This document shows positions 34,095-44,351 of a stretch of 64,000 nt of DNA, piece by piece. The position numbers and the translations under genes were made by a program. How positions within the stretch are numbered: the stretch's first letter is position 1; each line of letters opens with the position of its first letter. The DNA lies in NCBI GenBank assembly GCA_022315425.1, contig JAIUPT010000013.1:1488001-1552000 (forward strand), read 5' to 3'. The notes beneath the pieces are model-generated. The model saw only the letters and a list, made by a program, of their open reading frames with translations, was not told where the DNA came from and did no database searches. The DNA is from Pseudevernia furfuracea. Its lineage: Eukaryota; Ascomycota; Lecanoromycetes; Lecanorales; Parmeliaceae.

Positions 34095-34724
34095 TCACTC
34101 ACTCATCGCATCTCCGTCCCCCACCCACTCCTCCAACAGCCTCAGACCAACCCACACCGTCATTCCTGTCCCTTCAACCTCATACATCGCATCGAACGTG
34201 TCCGTCCATCCTCTCGCCACACTCTCCGCCGCTCTCATCGCCCAGTCTTCTACAAAATCCCAGGGGACAGCCGTGCCGAAGCCTGACATCGTAAGTCCGA
34301 GTGCTCCTTGGGATATTGTGAGCACCATTGCTGGGCGTTTGGTCTGCGACCAGATGGTAGACGCCGAGTGGGAGATCGAAGTGTAGAAAGTGTGAAGAGC
34401 TAGGGCACCGATGCGGATGGGAAGGATTTCGTAGTTGGGGCCGCGGACGAGGAACTTGAAGGCGATATGGCCTGGTGGGGCCGGACCTTGGGCTCTGATG
34501 TATGTCTTGGGTATGGCTCCCACCTTACCAAGTCGTGGAGGGTGGATACTTGAAGGCAAAAAGAATGCAGACTTATCCACTGGCCCTGGAATGAAATCTG
34601 CTACTTTGGAGACCGCGTGTATAGGGCTTGGGGCCAACGTTTGAGTGACTAAGGCTAGAACCGCGACAGCCACAAGAAAACCATGGCAACAGGATAACAT
34701 CTTGTGAAAGGCAGACACGTGCAC
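34095..34724 (-). CDS. Secreted hypothetical protein
   Basis: Single exon, 209 aa from ATG 34724 or 201 aa from ATG 34700. A signal peptide is visible (MLSCCHGFLVAVAVLALVTQ). The mature part has IPKTYIRAQGPAPPG..AFKFLVRGPNYEILPI and, near the end, SGFGTAVPWDFVEDWAMRAAE..ARGWTDTFDAMYE. This resembles a family of uncharacterised secreted ascomycete proteins with a conserved PWEFVEDFA-like motif. No cysteines remain after the signal, unusual for an effector. The stop lies only 15 bp from the stop of the convergent lectin-GH13 gene, so transcripts probably overlap. Confidence 0.75.
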   Translation of the reverse strand: MHVSAFHKMLSCCHGFLVAVAVLALVTQTLAPSPIHAVSKVADFIPGPVDKSAFFLPSSIHPPRLGKVGAIPKTYIRAQGPAPPGHIAFKFLVRGPNYEILPIRIGALALHTFYTSISHSASTIWSQTKRPAMVLTISQGALGLTMSGFGTAVPWDFVEDWAMRAAESVARGWTDTFDAMYEVEGTGMTVWVGLRLLEEWVGDGDAMSE

Positions 34725-35514
34725 TCATTAAGCATGCCAAGTCGAACTATAGAGGTAGCAAGCTTTTCGCGATTTCTCAGGATTTGGCGGCTATGACGGG
34801 TGAGACTTTGGGACCAACCTCTAGAAATAAACGACCTTCGAGATTGAAAAGCTATTCTTGTGACCCCTCATGATTAGCAAGAGAAGGCACATGGTTGGTT
34901 GCTGTCTGATTTGCAGCCGTAATTGGCTCATCTAAAAGCTCTGTGGGGGCATGCTTTTGAAAACATTTATCCGCATGAGGGTTTAAAAGAGCATTGGCTC
35001 TCAAATTCTCCACCGGAAATACGAAGCATAGCCTTCCACGCAATTGGTGGCTCGAGCCTCCGAAGTGGAAATCTGATCGGGTGTCGCATGGTCTCGAGCG
35101 GCACACGCCGCACAGCCATTGTTAGTACCTTGCGCACAGTCGCTACCCGGATCTGTCTGCTCCGTACCGGAGTCGCTGCAAGATATATTAACGTCGCAGA
35201 ACAGTCTGGTTGATGTTGTACTCGGCAAACAGAAAGAGAGAAATTGACTGTACCGCGCCAAAAAGTCCTCGTAGCAAAAGCCATTAGCAAAGTGAGGTTT
35301 TCTTGGAACACGAATAAATAGCACTCAATCGACGAGAAATTCAGTCTCGAGCGAGTCGCCTGGCAATGTGAACCGATACATAGGTACATCATGCTCCTCC
35401 ATAATACTAGCTGCCCACCAACTGATAGTCTAGAGGTATTTCGGCGCCTCCATCTCATCTAATCTCTCGTAACTCTCGTCGTCATACACCGTGCTGCGTG
35501 ATCAACTTCCCAGG
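34725..35514. other. No confident gene
   Basis: About 790 bp. Overlapping frames occur on both strands (34923-35213 +; 34852-35106, 34967-35458 and 35001-35324 -), none with a recognisable domain or good splice sites. A minus-strand Cys-rich stretch (35001-35160) might be a decayed exon. Treated as intergenic. Confidence 0.4.
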
Positions 35515-36802
35515 CTACGCTTTCTCCGTGAAGTCATTGGTGGTAGCGGTGACATGAGATTCATAGATGTTTGCATCTGAATGTCGAAATACCGGTCCAG
35601 GATGTGCAATTATGAGCGAGTAGATGGCAAGAACGATCATGCTATACTCTTTGTTCAGTGGATTCCTCGCGTTCACCGGACGGAAGCAGGACTCACACTC
35701 CCTCAAGCCCGATGAACAGTGACTCTTGATGGATCAACGGTCCATCCCATCCATCACTTAATTCATCAATCCTATACGCGCATCGTATCAAGATGCAAAT
35801 AATTGCCAATGATAGGAACGCCACGAACACCTTGAAGCGCGTTGGCAGTACCGTTTTTTGTGCCTGGGCCCGTTGATCCCTCATGTAGCTGACTGCGAAC
35901 TCTATTGCGAGAGCTATGAAGACGCAGAGCGTGAAGACTTGGAAGGAGAGACCAGCAATGGCGATGTCGACTGCGGCTTTGCTACCTCCTGTGGAAGTTG
36001 ACGATAAGGCTCCACCGATCGATTGCAGGACTAGGGAGAGAATGTCGCAGGGCTATGATAAGATGCCGGGATCAGTATTGCCAGGCCAAGGATGCACATT
36101 GGGGCTTATAAGACGTCCTCGGGGTGGATACTCCCGATCCATGTCTCTAGACTCAAGATTTGGCTCAAAGAGGAAGAAGGGACAACGGAGGCACATACGA
36201 TGAAAATCCAATAATAAAGGTTTGGTGAGAACCGTGCATGTTGGGGGCCGAGGAAGGTGATACTGTGGGGTATCAATGTCAGCCTGAGGCAAGCTTCGTG
36301 ATTCCGAGACGAGATGTACTTGCATTTTCGACAAGGTCAAATAGATGGCTGCTGAGTACCATGCCGGACCAAGCGTGATGCAGACTGTCGGGCGTCAGAC
36401 ATTGTTCTCTCAGCCTGCTCCCCAAGTAGACGTTTGTCCGACTAGGTCCGCCAAAAGGGCAACAGCACGGGGCAAGCACTCACTAGCCTGAATCAAAAAT
36501 CCGGGGAACGAGAAGACATTCTTCCACATCAGTACCCTCCCCCCATACCCAATCAACTCGCACGCACACCCGAAGTAGATCGCGAACAAGAAGGCCCAGG
36601 TCCGATATCGTATCCCCAGCGCAAGATGGACGACCAAGGCGACGCCGAAAAGGGCGATGAAGACGCTGTTGGCCGCGATCGAGGGACGGTACTCGTACAC
36701 GCTCACGTCGACGGGACAGTATTGGGGACCGGGGGTGGAGGTGCAGTTTTCGTTGGGACCGTAGCTGATCAGGCCGTTGGGGTTGTGGTTGGCGTTTGCC
36801 AT
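35515..36802 (-). CDS. RTA1-like seven-helix membrane protein
   Basis: Five exons, 308 aa: 36802-36484, 36384-36324, 36262-36199, 36052-35697 and 35641-35515; all phases close. The second intron uses a GC donor (AAAT|GCAAGT), the only one that keeps the frame and the family sequence. Family landmarks: YEYRPSIAANSVFIALFG at the start, FGCACELIGYGGR, FLIQ...IGPAWYSAAIYLTL, ITFLGPQHARFSP.LYYWIF, CDILSLVLQSIGGA, RCAYRIDELSDGW and, in exon 5, VMIVLAIYSLIIAHPG. RTA1/RSB1 proteins are fungal plasma-membrane proteins linked to resistance to toxic lipids and azoles. The longest frame adds a poly-Leu N-terminus from an upstream CAG repeat; that is 5' UTR. Confidence 0.92.
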
Positions 36803-36853
36803 TGTTCCAAAAAAAAAGAGGAAGAAAAAAAAGAGTGGAATAAAAGGGGTAGT

Positions 36854-36880
36854 CAGCAGCAGCAGCAGCAGCAGCAGCAA
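36854..36880. repeat. CAG trinucleotide repeat, eight copies
   Basis: (CAG)8 followed by CAA, about 50 bp upstream of the RTA1 start codon, so in its probable 5' UTR or promoter. Purine-rich AGAAGCAGAAGAAG sequence flanks it. Confidence 0.9.
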
Positions 36881-36959
36881 GGGAAGCAGAAGAAGCAGAA
36901 GAAGAAGTGGCAGAGCGGTGGAACATATATCCATACATACATACACGTAAAATTACACC

Positions 36960-37849
36960 GGTCTAATAATTGAATTTACCGAATCAATCTTGGCTTCCTT
37001 CCCGAACCCGATTTCGACCCGATTGTGTTTGAATTCGAGGGAGGAAACGGGTAAGGCTATCCCTTATCGGGTCGACTTTGCGTAGCGGCTTGGAGATTGG
37101 ATCGGGACGGAGTAATTGTTGCGCCGTGTCGGATTGTTTTTCGTTCTTGTTAGGTCCATAGGTATGTACATAGTGGTTACAACTACTGGTTACTACAGGC
37201 TAGAGTTACAGCGCTACTGCATGTGTGACGGCGGCTGGCTGGCTAGCTGACTTGGCTGGACTGGCTGGGAATAATTAACGTGATCGGTTTTGGATGCATC
37301 TATTATTTATTTATTTATTGATTGGCTGTTTACCTTACCTTTACCTTTACCTTACCTTACCTGGTATTACTGGGGGCAGTTGGTAGTGGGCGGTTCAAGT
37401 GGAGATGATGATCGGTACCCTGTTCCCATCGCTTCTGTGCTGACTCGGGATCGAATGGTGTGCTGCTTGTTGAATGATCTGACCCTACCCTCTAGGAAGG
37501 TGATAGCGCGATTAGGTGCGGTAAGGATTTCGAAGAAAGCGGTTGAGAAATGAGAAGAGTAATGTTGAAGGGACGTTTGCTGTAGGGTCATAGACTCATC
37601 AGGGTGACAGGGTGACAGGTGGGGGGCGCTTTAAGGTGTAAGCTATCTCACCCCCAATCTAAGATACATACCTTTATAGTTTATATATATATCGCTTGCG
37701 GGCGACTCCGCTGCTACTGCTAGCGGTTAGGCTCAGAGGGGATCAGGGGACTGCTTGTAGACCCGGGTGGGCATCTTGTTATCGTATTCGTGTATGGGCT
37801 GAAAGGAAGATTGGAAGTTAAAGCGGAGCCTGTCCATCTTCACGCCTAT
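36960..37849. other. Intergenic with simple repeats
   Basis: About 890 bp without a supported gene. It contains a GGCT-rich run (37231-37270), a TTACC/TTTACC repeat (37331-37362) and a TATATATAT stretch (37681-37692). Small frames at 37290-37591 have no domain. Confidence 0.5.
37331..37362. repeat. TTACC/TTTACC repeat
   Basis: About six units of TTACC or TTTACC. It is not the fungal telomere unit (TTAGGG). Confidence 0.8.
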
Positions 37850-38795
37850 TTACATCATCCCTGCTTCAGCCCTCATGCGATGCATACTCATACTCATACA
37901 CACTGCCTGATGGGTTTTCCACGCCGCCCTCTGGCATTCCCTATCACAACACGCAACCTTTTTTGCATCTCTGACATTTCTTCGGTTTTTCCCACTTCCC
38001 GCAAAAGTCACAGCGCATCGTCGATAACTCCGGAGTATGCTGACCGAACATACCGCTGAACAAGTCCCTCATATCTTGCATTGTGCTCGTCGTTGAGGCT
38101 CGAATCGCACCCGCGCAGTCTGATTTTTCGCAAACAGGCGTGACCGTGACATCGACGGTGGGGAAGGGCATGTTCAGCACCGGCAATGAATGGTATTTGC
38201 ATGATGTGGCTACGTCCGGCTCCGCATTCTTCGCATGCAGCAGCTTTCACGGTTCCCTCGCACTCCGCGCGGCGTGGATTCTGAAAACGTGCCTCAACTC
38301 AACCTGTAGCGCGCGCCGCACCTCCTCGTCGTTCCTTGTCGTCGGCATTGGCGCAGAGTCGTGCGGGGAGCGGCTTGTGTGTAGACGAGATTCCGTTGTC
38401 CAGTGCGGAAGATGAATGAAAACCCTGACATTGCCTCATCTTCGTGCCTGGCGCATGCGTCGGCCCATCTACGCTCGCATGTTCTCCATCCAGTTCGCTC
38501 TAACTGACACTCATTTCCACACACTGGCGTCACCAACGCTCCGACCATGGGTGTCGCCGCCGATGTTGTACCATCCTTATCGCGCGTTTCCCGCATTCCA
38601 CGCAGTAGTCGATGCCGGTGCGTATCGCAAGGGCCCAGCACGCTTCCGAATGCGAATGCCAGATCTTGTCGATCTCGGCGATGGTGATGCCTTGCAGGTA
38701 CTTGATTGGTTGGTCGTTTGGATGCGATGGGAATGCATCCTCGTATTGGGAATGCCGGCGAACCGGTAGCCAAAGAGGACTTTTTGGGATGTCAT
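37850..38795 (-). pseudogene. MYND zinc-finger protein with six frameshifts
   Basis: Reading from ATG 38795, family-like sequence continues to a stop at 37850 only if the frame changes six times: near 38740, 38590, 38365, 38270, 38190 and 37960. Four changes fit one-base deletions and two fit one-base insertions. Each segment is sensible on its own: FPSHPNDQPIKYLQGITIAEIDKIW; then DYCVECGK; then a PVCGNEC segment; then NDEEVRRALQVELRHV; then KAAACEECGAGRSHIMQIPF; then FPTVDVTVTPVCEKSDC; and finally RCDFCGKW..CQRCK joined to ACCDRECQRAAWKTHQAVC. All MYND Zn ligands (C-x2-C, C-x2-C, C-x3-CQ, H-x3-C) survive. The last change lies in an A6 run. No intron can explain the overlaps. Recent decay or local sequence error are both possible. 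Confidence 0.8.
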
Positions 38796-39295
38796 CCCGA
38801 AGAGCGGCGATTGAATGTACTGACTGACCTCTCGATTTTCAGAAATTTATTTGCATCATCCTCGATCGCGACGCGTCAGAAATGCGCGCTAGGATACTCG
38901 TCACGTGACTGTGCCTTTCGGTTGATTCTCGGAGCATCATCATCATCATCCTCGCACTTTCAAAAACCTCAAAATCACGCAGAAATTGAAAATCTGCTCA
39001 TTCCTTAAGGCTGACCCTCGGAGACATGGTATAATAGATCATCTTATCGGAGGCTTAATACTTTACCATCCCAAGATTATGTTACTGAGTTAGTGCTTGA
39101 AATCTGAAATCTGAAATCTTCAGGTACAATTGAACGCCATCCAAAACTATGAGTCAGGCAAGATATGGCCGATGATGTGTCTTCCTTCTTACTCTTTCTC
39201 TTATAAAAGAACATGCAAAGCTTAGTATGTAGCGTATTCGCATAATCTGCCATTTATTTTCGCGATAGAAATCAAATCCTATTAATCATCTCGAG
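38796..39295. other. Divergent promoter region
   Basis: About 500 bp between the MYND pseudogene (-) and aspartate kinase (+). It holds a short ATC/CAT run (38936-38951) and a tandem GAAATCT repeat near 39098-39120. No gene is seen. Confidence 0.45.
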
Positions 39296-41049
39296 ATGGA
39301 ATCAGAACACGGCGCCTCGAAGTGGGACAAGGACTGGGTGGTGCAAAAATACGGCGGCACCTCCATTGGCAAATTTCCCGAAGAGATCGCCAGCATCATC
39401 TGCAATGAACTCAAGCGAAATCGTCTAGCAGTTGTCTGCTCTGCCCGAAGCTCTGGGATCAAAGCTGAAGGCACGACCACCAAGTAAGCACATCCATACA
39501 TCAACCTACATATAAAAATCCTAACATGCCCCTAGACTGCTCAAAGTCGCCGCGGAAGCAGCAAAAGGCAATACCCTCGCCTATAAGTCCATCGTCACCA
39601 GCATTCGCGACGATCACGTCCAAGCCGCCATCTCAACCCTTCGATCGCCCAGCCTCCTCGCAAATCTCAGAGTCGAGATTGAGCGGGAAACACATGATCT
39701 CTTGAAGTACCTAATAGCAGCCGACACGTTGGGAGAAGTCAGTCCACGGACATTGGACATCATCATCAGCAAAGGGGAAATCCTAAGCTGCTACTTCATT
39801 GCCGCAATCCTTCAAGATCGTGGCGTAGAAGCCTATGTGATTGATCTCTCTAGTATCCGGACTGTAGAAGCACCGACTGGTGACGTCAACCAGGGCTTCT
39901 ACGAAGACTACGCTGAAGCTCTGAGGCCCGTATTTGCCGAATCCAGCAACCGTGTCCCCGTTGTAACCGGTTTCTTCGGCCCTGTGCCCGGCGGTCTCCT
40001 GAGCCACGTCGGACGAGGCTACACTGATCTCTGCGCCGCTCTCGTCGCTATCAGCCTCCGCGCATCAGAACTCCAAATTTTGAAAGAAGTAGAAGGAATC
40101 TACAGCGCAGATCCAAGGAGAGTGCCTACCGCACGACTACTCTCCACCATCACGCCATCCGAAGCGGCCGAGTTGACTTTCTATGGATCTGAAGTCATAC
40201 ACCCATTCACCATGGAGCAAGTCATCCGCGAAAGCATCCCGATCCGGATCAGGAACGTCACGAATCCCAGCGGCACCGGGACAACGATCCTCCCAGACTC
40301 CATCAACGCCTCCTCCTTGACCCATATCACCTCCCAGCGCCTTCCCACCCCACCCGCATTCCGCTCCCGGAAATCCGGTATCGGCAGCACCCTGACCAAT
40401 CGTGCCAAGCGCCCCACAGCCGTAACCGTCAAAAACCGCATCCTGGTCATCAATCTCCGCTCCAACAAACGGACCTCCTCCCGTGGTTTCTTGGAACGCA
40501 CGTTTGCCATCCTGGACAAGTGGCGGCTCTCCGTCGACCTGATCGCCAGCTCGGAAGTGAACGTCTCCATGGCTTTCTACTGCCACCGTGAACTCATCCG
40601 CGGAGACGGCGATGGGAGACACATTGTAGACGCCGACCTCCGGGGCGCCGTCGACGAACTGGCGCGCCTGGGAGCGGTGGAGCTCGTGGACGAGATGGCG
40701 ATTGTGAGTCTGGTGGGCCAGGAGATGAAGAACATGGTCGGCATCTCCGGCGCCATGCTCAGCGTGTTGGGGAAGCACAACATCAACATCGAAATGATCT
40801 CGCAAGGTATGCCTTGGTTTCCCCCTTTCTTCCCCCCCCCCCCCCCCCCCCCCCAAACTGGTTCCCCCCTCACTCACTCAAGTCACTCGTTTTTTTTTTC
40901 GGTTTGTAGCTTGGGCCTTTTTTTTTTTACGGCGACTGATTGCGGAAGCAGGGGCGAGCGAGATCAACATCTCCTGCGTGGTGGATCAGCGTGATGCGGA
41001 TCGCGCCATGAGCATCATCCATACGAACCTCTTCACTTTCCTCGAGTGA
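39296..41049 (+). CDS. Aspartate kinase (aspartokinase)
   Basis: Three exons, 518 aa: 39296-39483, 39536-40806 and 40952-41049. It phosphorylates aspartate, the first step toward threonine, methionine and isoleucine, in the cytosol. The kinase domain begins at KYGGTSIG (Lys18) and includes VVCSARSSG, VVTGFFGPVPGGL, GRGYTDLCAAL and the KEVEGIYSADPRRVP segment. Two ACT domains follow: ILVINLRSNK...GFLERTFAILDKW...VDLIASSEVNVS and MVGISGAMLSVLGKHNINIEMISQGASEINISCVV, split by intron 2. In fungi these ACT domains bind threonine for feedback control. The 145-nt second intron holds a C23 run and poly-T tracts. Length matches yeast Hom3 (about 527 aa). Confidence 0.96.
40832..40854. repeat. Poly-C tract (23 C)
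   Basis: A run of 23 C inside intron 2 of the aspartate kinase gene, followed by two T-rich tracts that could serve as polypyrimidine tract. Confidence 0.9.
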
Positions 41050-42156
41050 GGAAAGATGACGTGTGGGACTTTTTGTTTCCTGACGTTCGGTGGGGATCTG
41101 TCAGAGAGAGACTCGGCCAACGAATGGACCTGGTACCAGGTGGTTTTGGCAGTAGTGAGAAGTCGTAGAGACAGACATCCCTGGCCTAGTAGAATCTGGA
41201 TGATTCGGATGTTTTTTTTTGGGACATCTGATATGCATGGGTCCAGGCGTTTGGAGATGTTTTGACTGCTTTCTGGCACTGGTGGTCCTGGATAGTGAGT
41301 GTATGGATTTATAAAAACAGTATAGACTTTTCCAATAGAATGTTATTGATTGATTGTGTCTGGCTACCATACATACATCCTCTCTCCATCGTCGATACAT
41401 GGTCCTCGCTTTCAGGCCTCGGCCCCCGTGTGGCGTGCTCGATAATCTCTGCTCTAATATCTTACGATCAAGGACTCACAGTCTGATGCCGATCGTCGTC
41501 ACATGGGACGGCTTCGCCGGCGTGCCAAGAGCGGTATCCAAAGTCGGTGTCCGCATCACCTGCACTGCCCACGCAAATCAAACAATACAAATCCGCCACG
41601 GTGCGACTGGGTCGGAAAGCATCAGGAGACGTGTTCATGACGGCCGGGAGACACGTGGTCCACCAGCGAGCTGGTAAATATAATCGTCCTGCATTCAGCA
41701 AACGGACTGTTGATCCGACTTTGTCTTCTTTCGGACACGTTGCATCCTGTTCCTCCCACTCGCATGCCGCTTGTATATGTAGCTACCTGGCTTATTTTCT
41801 ATTGCAGTCTATGTCAAAATTTGAGGATACCATGAAGAATTAAGGATAAAAGATGGATTATTCTAGGTATTTCAGAACTCTCCTGGGGGATGTCTTTGAC
41901 CCCATAGAAACTGAGTGATATATAGCCGACATGCGCAGTGGTCATAGCGGAAACATGGCTGAAAATCCCCACGTTTTGACATTCTAGGTCTGCGCCGGCC
42001 GCCTAGGCATGGGGGTTTTGGCGGGCGCTGGGGTACGAGGATGTGTCTTTGCAAGGGTCGCTAACTCTGGCGTTGAGACGGCCTGGTCATCATGCACATA
42101 TATGTCTAGCTGTCCCTGTGACTGTCCGTGACGATGTGAGACAACTGAGTGCGCAT
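41050..42156. other. Convergent intergenic, no gene seen
   Basis: About 1.1 kb between aspartate kinase (+) and the DUF4246 pseudogene (-). Short frames on both strands (41354-41677, 41468-41701, 41872-42054) have no domain. It is probably 3' UTR of both genes. Confidence 0.5.
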
Positions 42157-44032
42157 CTAATGCTCGCAGAGCTGCATGTTGTTGGTCCGCGGCATCGGAC
42201 TGCGGGACCATGATGATGATGATGATACAGGCGAGAGAGAGGTAGTCATGGGAAGAAGAAGACTCACGGAGAAAGTGTTCGCTTCGAAATTCCCGGTGTT
42301 GCTCCACTACGCTGAATTTGACGTGTGGTCAGTCAAGTACGTACCCAACGATCGAATGGGGGAATTGGAGCCTGCGCGCAAGTGCTTCCTTTCCTCCATC
42401 AATTCTAGGCGCTGCGACTTGGCGACTTCCAATGAGACGGGGAAATCGGCTGCCAGCTGGGCCAAAGTCAGCTGTATCCTGCTCGTTCGTTCGTCTGGAT
42501 GGGGCTTTTTCTCTCTCTAGGTACGTCGATGATGTGGTCTGCCACCTCTGACGGAAACTTGCCCAATGGCCCTATTTCGCGTACCAGCTCTTGCCACCAT
42601 GCCTTCTGCTGGCATGGAAAATTGGCCGTGCTGATGATCGGTTGATGCGGATCGACAAGGGACAGAGCTAGAACCTTTCGATGCCCGGGTTTCGTAGGGT
42701 CTGTCAGGCGGAATGGACAGACTCGGTGCTGTATCGTGTTTGGGAATGTCAGGAGACGTCCTTCACTGGTGACGACCTTCCCGAGCTCTTGCACACATGG
42801 CTCGCCGTTATGGAAGCCGTAGATTTCCTCTATGGCGCGGAAATCTCCTTGCTCGTAGGGGAGATCCATGCCGTAACCTACTTTCTGGCGCAATGCTAGG
42901 AGGCTTTCGGAGATTTTCGTGGAGTCGTAGTAGTATAGTGCTGTTGCGCATCTGGGATACTGTGAGCTAGAGCTCGTTTGTTGAGGAGAGAGAGCCATAC
43001 ATGGCTTCATTTGCCTGCCCTTCAAAATGCCATGAGCCGCCCCTGTAGTTCGGCTTCTCGGGCGTCAGACGTATGTTGGCCAGCTTGACGATGATCTGTA
43101 GCTTGCCGAAGTCTTTTCGAAGGTCTATTGTTCCCCGAGCACGCATGTTGAGAAAACCCTCCCTTTCTTCATCCAGCGGCTCGCCTGCAACTTGTAACTC
43201 AGCTTGGTCTTTTCTCCACAACTTCCAGCTCCTTTCCTCAGGAGTTTCGAATGTCCCTGGCTCAGGTTGGAGGATGGCTCGTGCGTCACGCCAGATTTCG
43301 TGTCTGGCTTCGAAGGCAAGCTTTCTTTCGCCTCTCCTTCGCTTGGGCTCGCCGGATATGTCATACCCCTGTTTCTCATCCAATTTGATTCTAGTCGGGG
43401 CTCGGCAGTGGTAGAAGTTGTGCAGAGTCTGGTTCCAGAGAGGAATAGTTTTCAGAGGGTAGATTGAGGGGTGGACGAGGTCAGAAACTTGTTGGTCGGA
43501 TCCCGGATGCCAATCATTGCCGTTTCCTGGGAGGTCCTCCAGCGGGGTTACGGCTTTCTGCAATGCTTGCCTAATGTTTTCTAATACGATGATATCAGAT
43601 TTGTATACTCCATTTAGGGTCTCAAGGCATTTTGACTCCTCGAAAAGCTGTGCTTTATGTCTCAATTCGGCAATGCACTTGTCTTGATTAGAGAAGGCAT
43701 ACCTGGCAAAGCATGTGATCACAGAATCTTACCCGTTCTATCATCTTCTCAGATAAATCCTCATTCGGCGTTCGAAGGAGTTCGACTCTCCGCTTCCCAG
43801 CTATATTCTCGTTGAAGACTTTCTAATTCCAATATGGCTTGTCTGTCAATCGGTTCATGATCTCCATCATGGTATACTCTTGTACGGTCAGAATAGCCGC
43901 CCTGCAAGCATGCGGTCAACAAATTAAGTTCCTGTTGGCGTCCGAGAGAGCAATACTCATGACGATAAAACGCTTCTTGCAAAGCGGTAGGGAAGCGATG
44001 TGTAAGTTCCGGGGATGACCACACATAGGCAT
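42157..44032 (-). pseudogene. DUF4246 protein gene with two in-frame TAG codons
   Basis: Exons read 43957 upstream (start uncertain), 43901-43733, 43677-43001, 42951-42525, 42471-42268 and 42171-42157, with 49-96 nt GT...AG introns and closing phases. Family landmarks occur in order: YTMMEIMNRLTDKP, KVFNENIAGK, CIAELRHKAQLFE, NDWHPGSDQQVSDLVHPS, IIVKLANIRLTPE, GGSWHFEG, ATALYYYD, GRLLTFPNTIQHRV, PGHRKVLALSLVDP, and the usual C-terminal LCEH in the last exon. Two TAG codons interrupt the frame: 43825-43823, between KPYWN and KVFNE, and 42309-42307, before WSNTGNFEANTFS-LCEH. Both fit CAG-to-TAG changes. DUF4246 is uncharacterised; conserved HFEG and QHR residues suggest a metal site. Losing the first 100 residues at the first TAG should abolish function. 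An alternative is that 64 nt around the first TAG are spliced out. Confidence 0.72.
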
Positions 44033-44351
44033 CAACGACTGCCTACGCTCCTATAGGAGGAAACCCTTCACAAGTTGGATCGCTAGCCCTTGATTTTCAC
44101 TGTGACCGTTTCCAGTGAATTTTGTTGGCTTGGCTGCTGTACTTAAATGTAGGACGACCGTTGTTAGATCCGAATGACTACAGTATACTTCTTGGCAGCT
44201 GTGGCGCTCACCAAATGCGTGCCATCTTTGGACTCGCCCATTGCTGATCGATACCACCCAAAAGAATCAGACAATTTACTGTCCTGCTTCGGTGGACAGC
44301 TCTGACCATAACGATTTCTTATCTTAGTTTGGAATTAAAGGAAGGCCTAAG

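Noticed and set aside
36803..36946. Poly-Leu N-terminal extension of the RTA1 protein
   Set aside because: It comes from a CAG repeat and purine-rich leader; the family start is at the downstream ATG 36802.
40137..40877. 246-codon minus-strand frame inside aspartate kinase
   Set aside because: Antisense shadow; the sense frame carries all kinase and ACT motifs.
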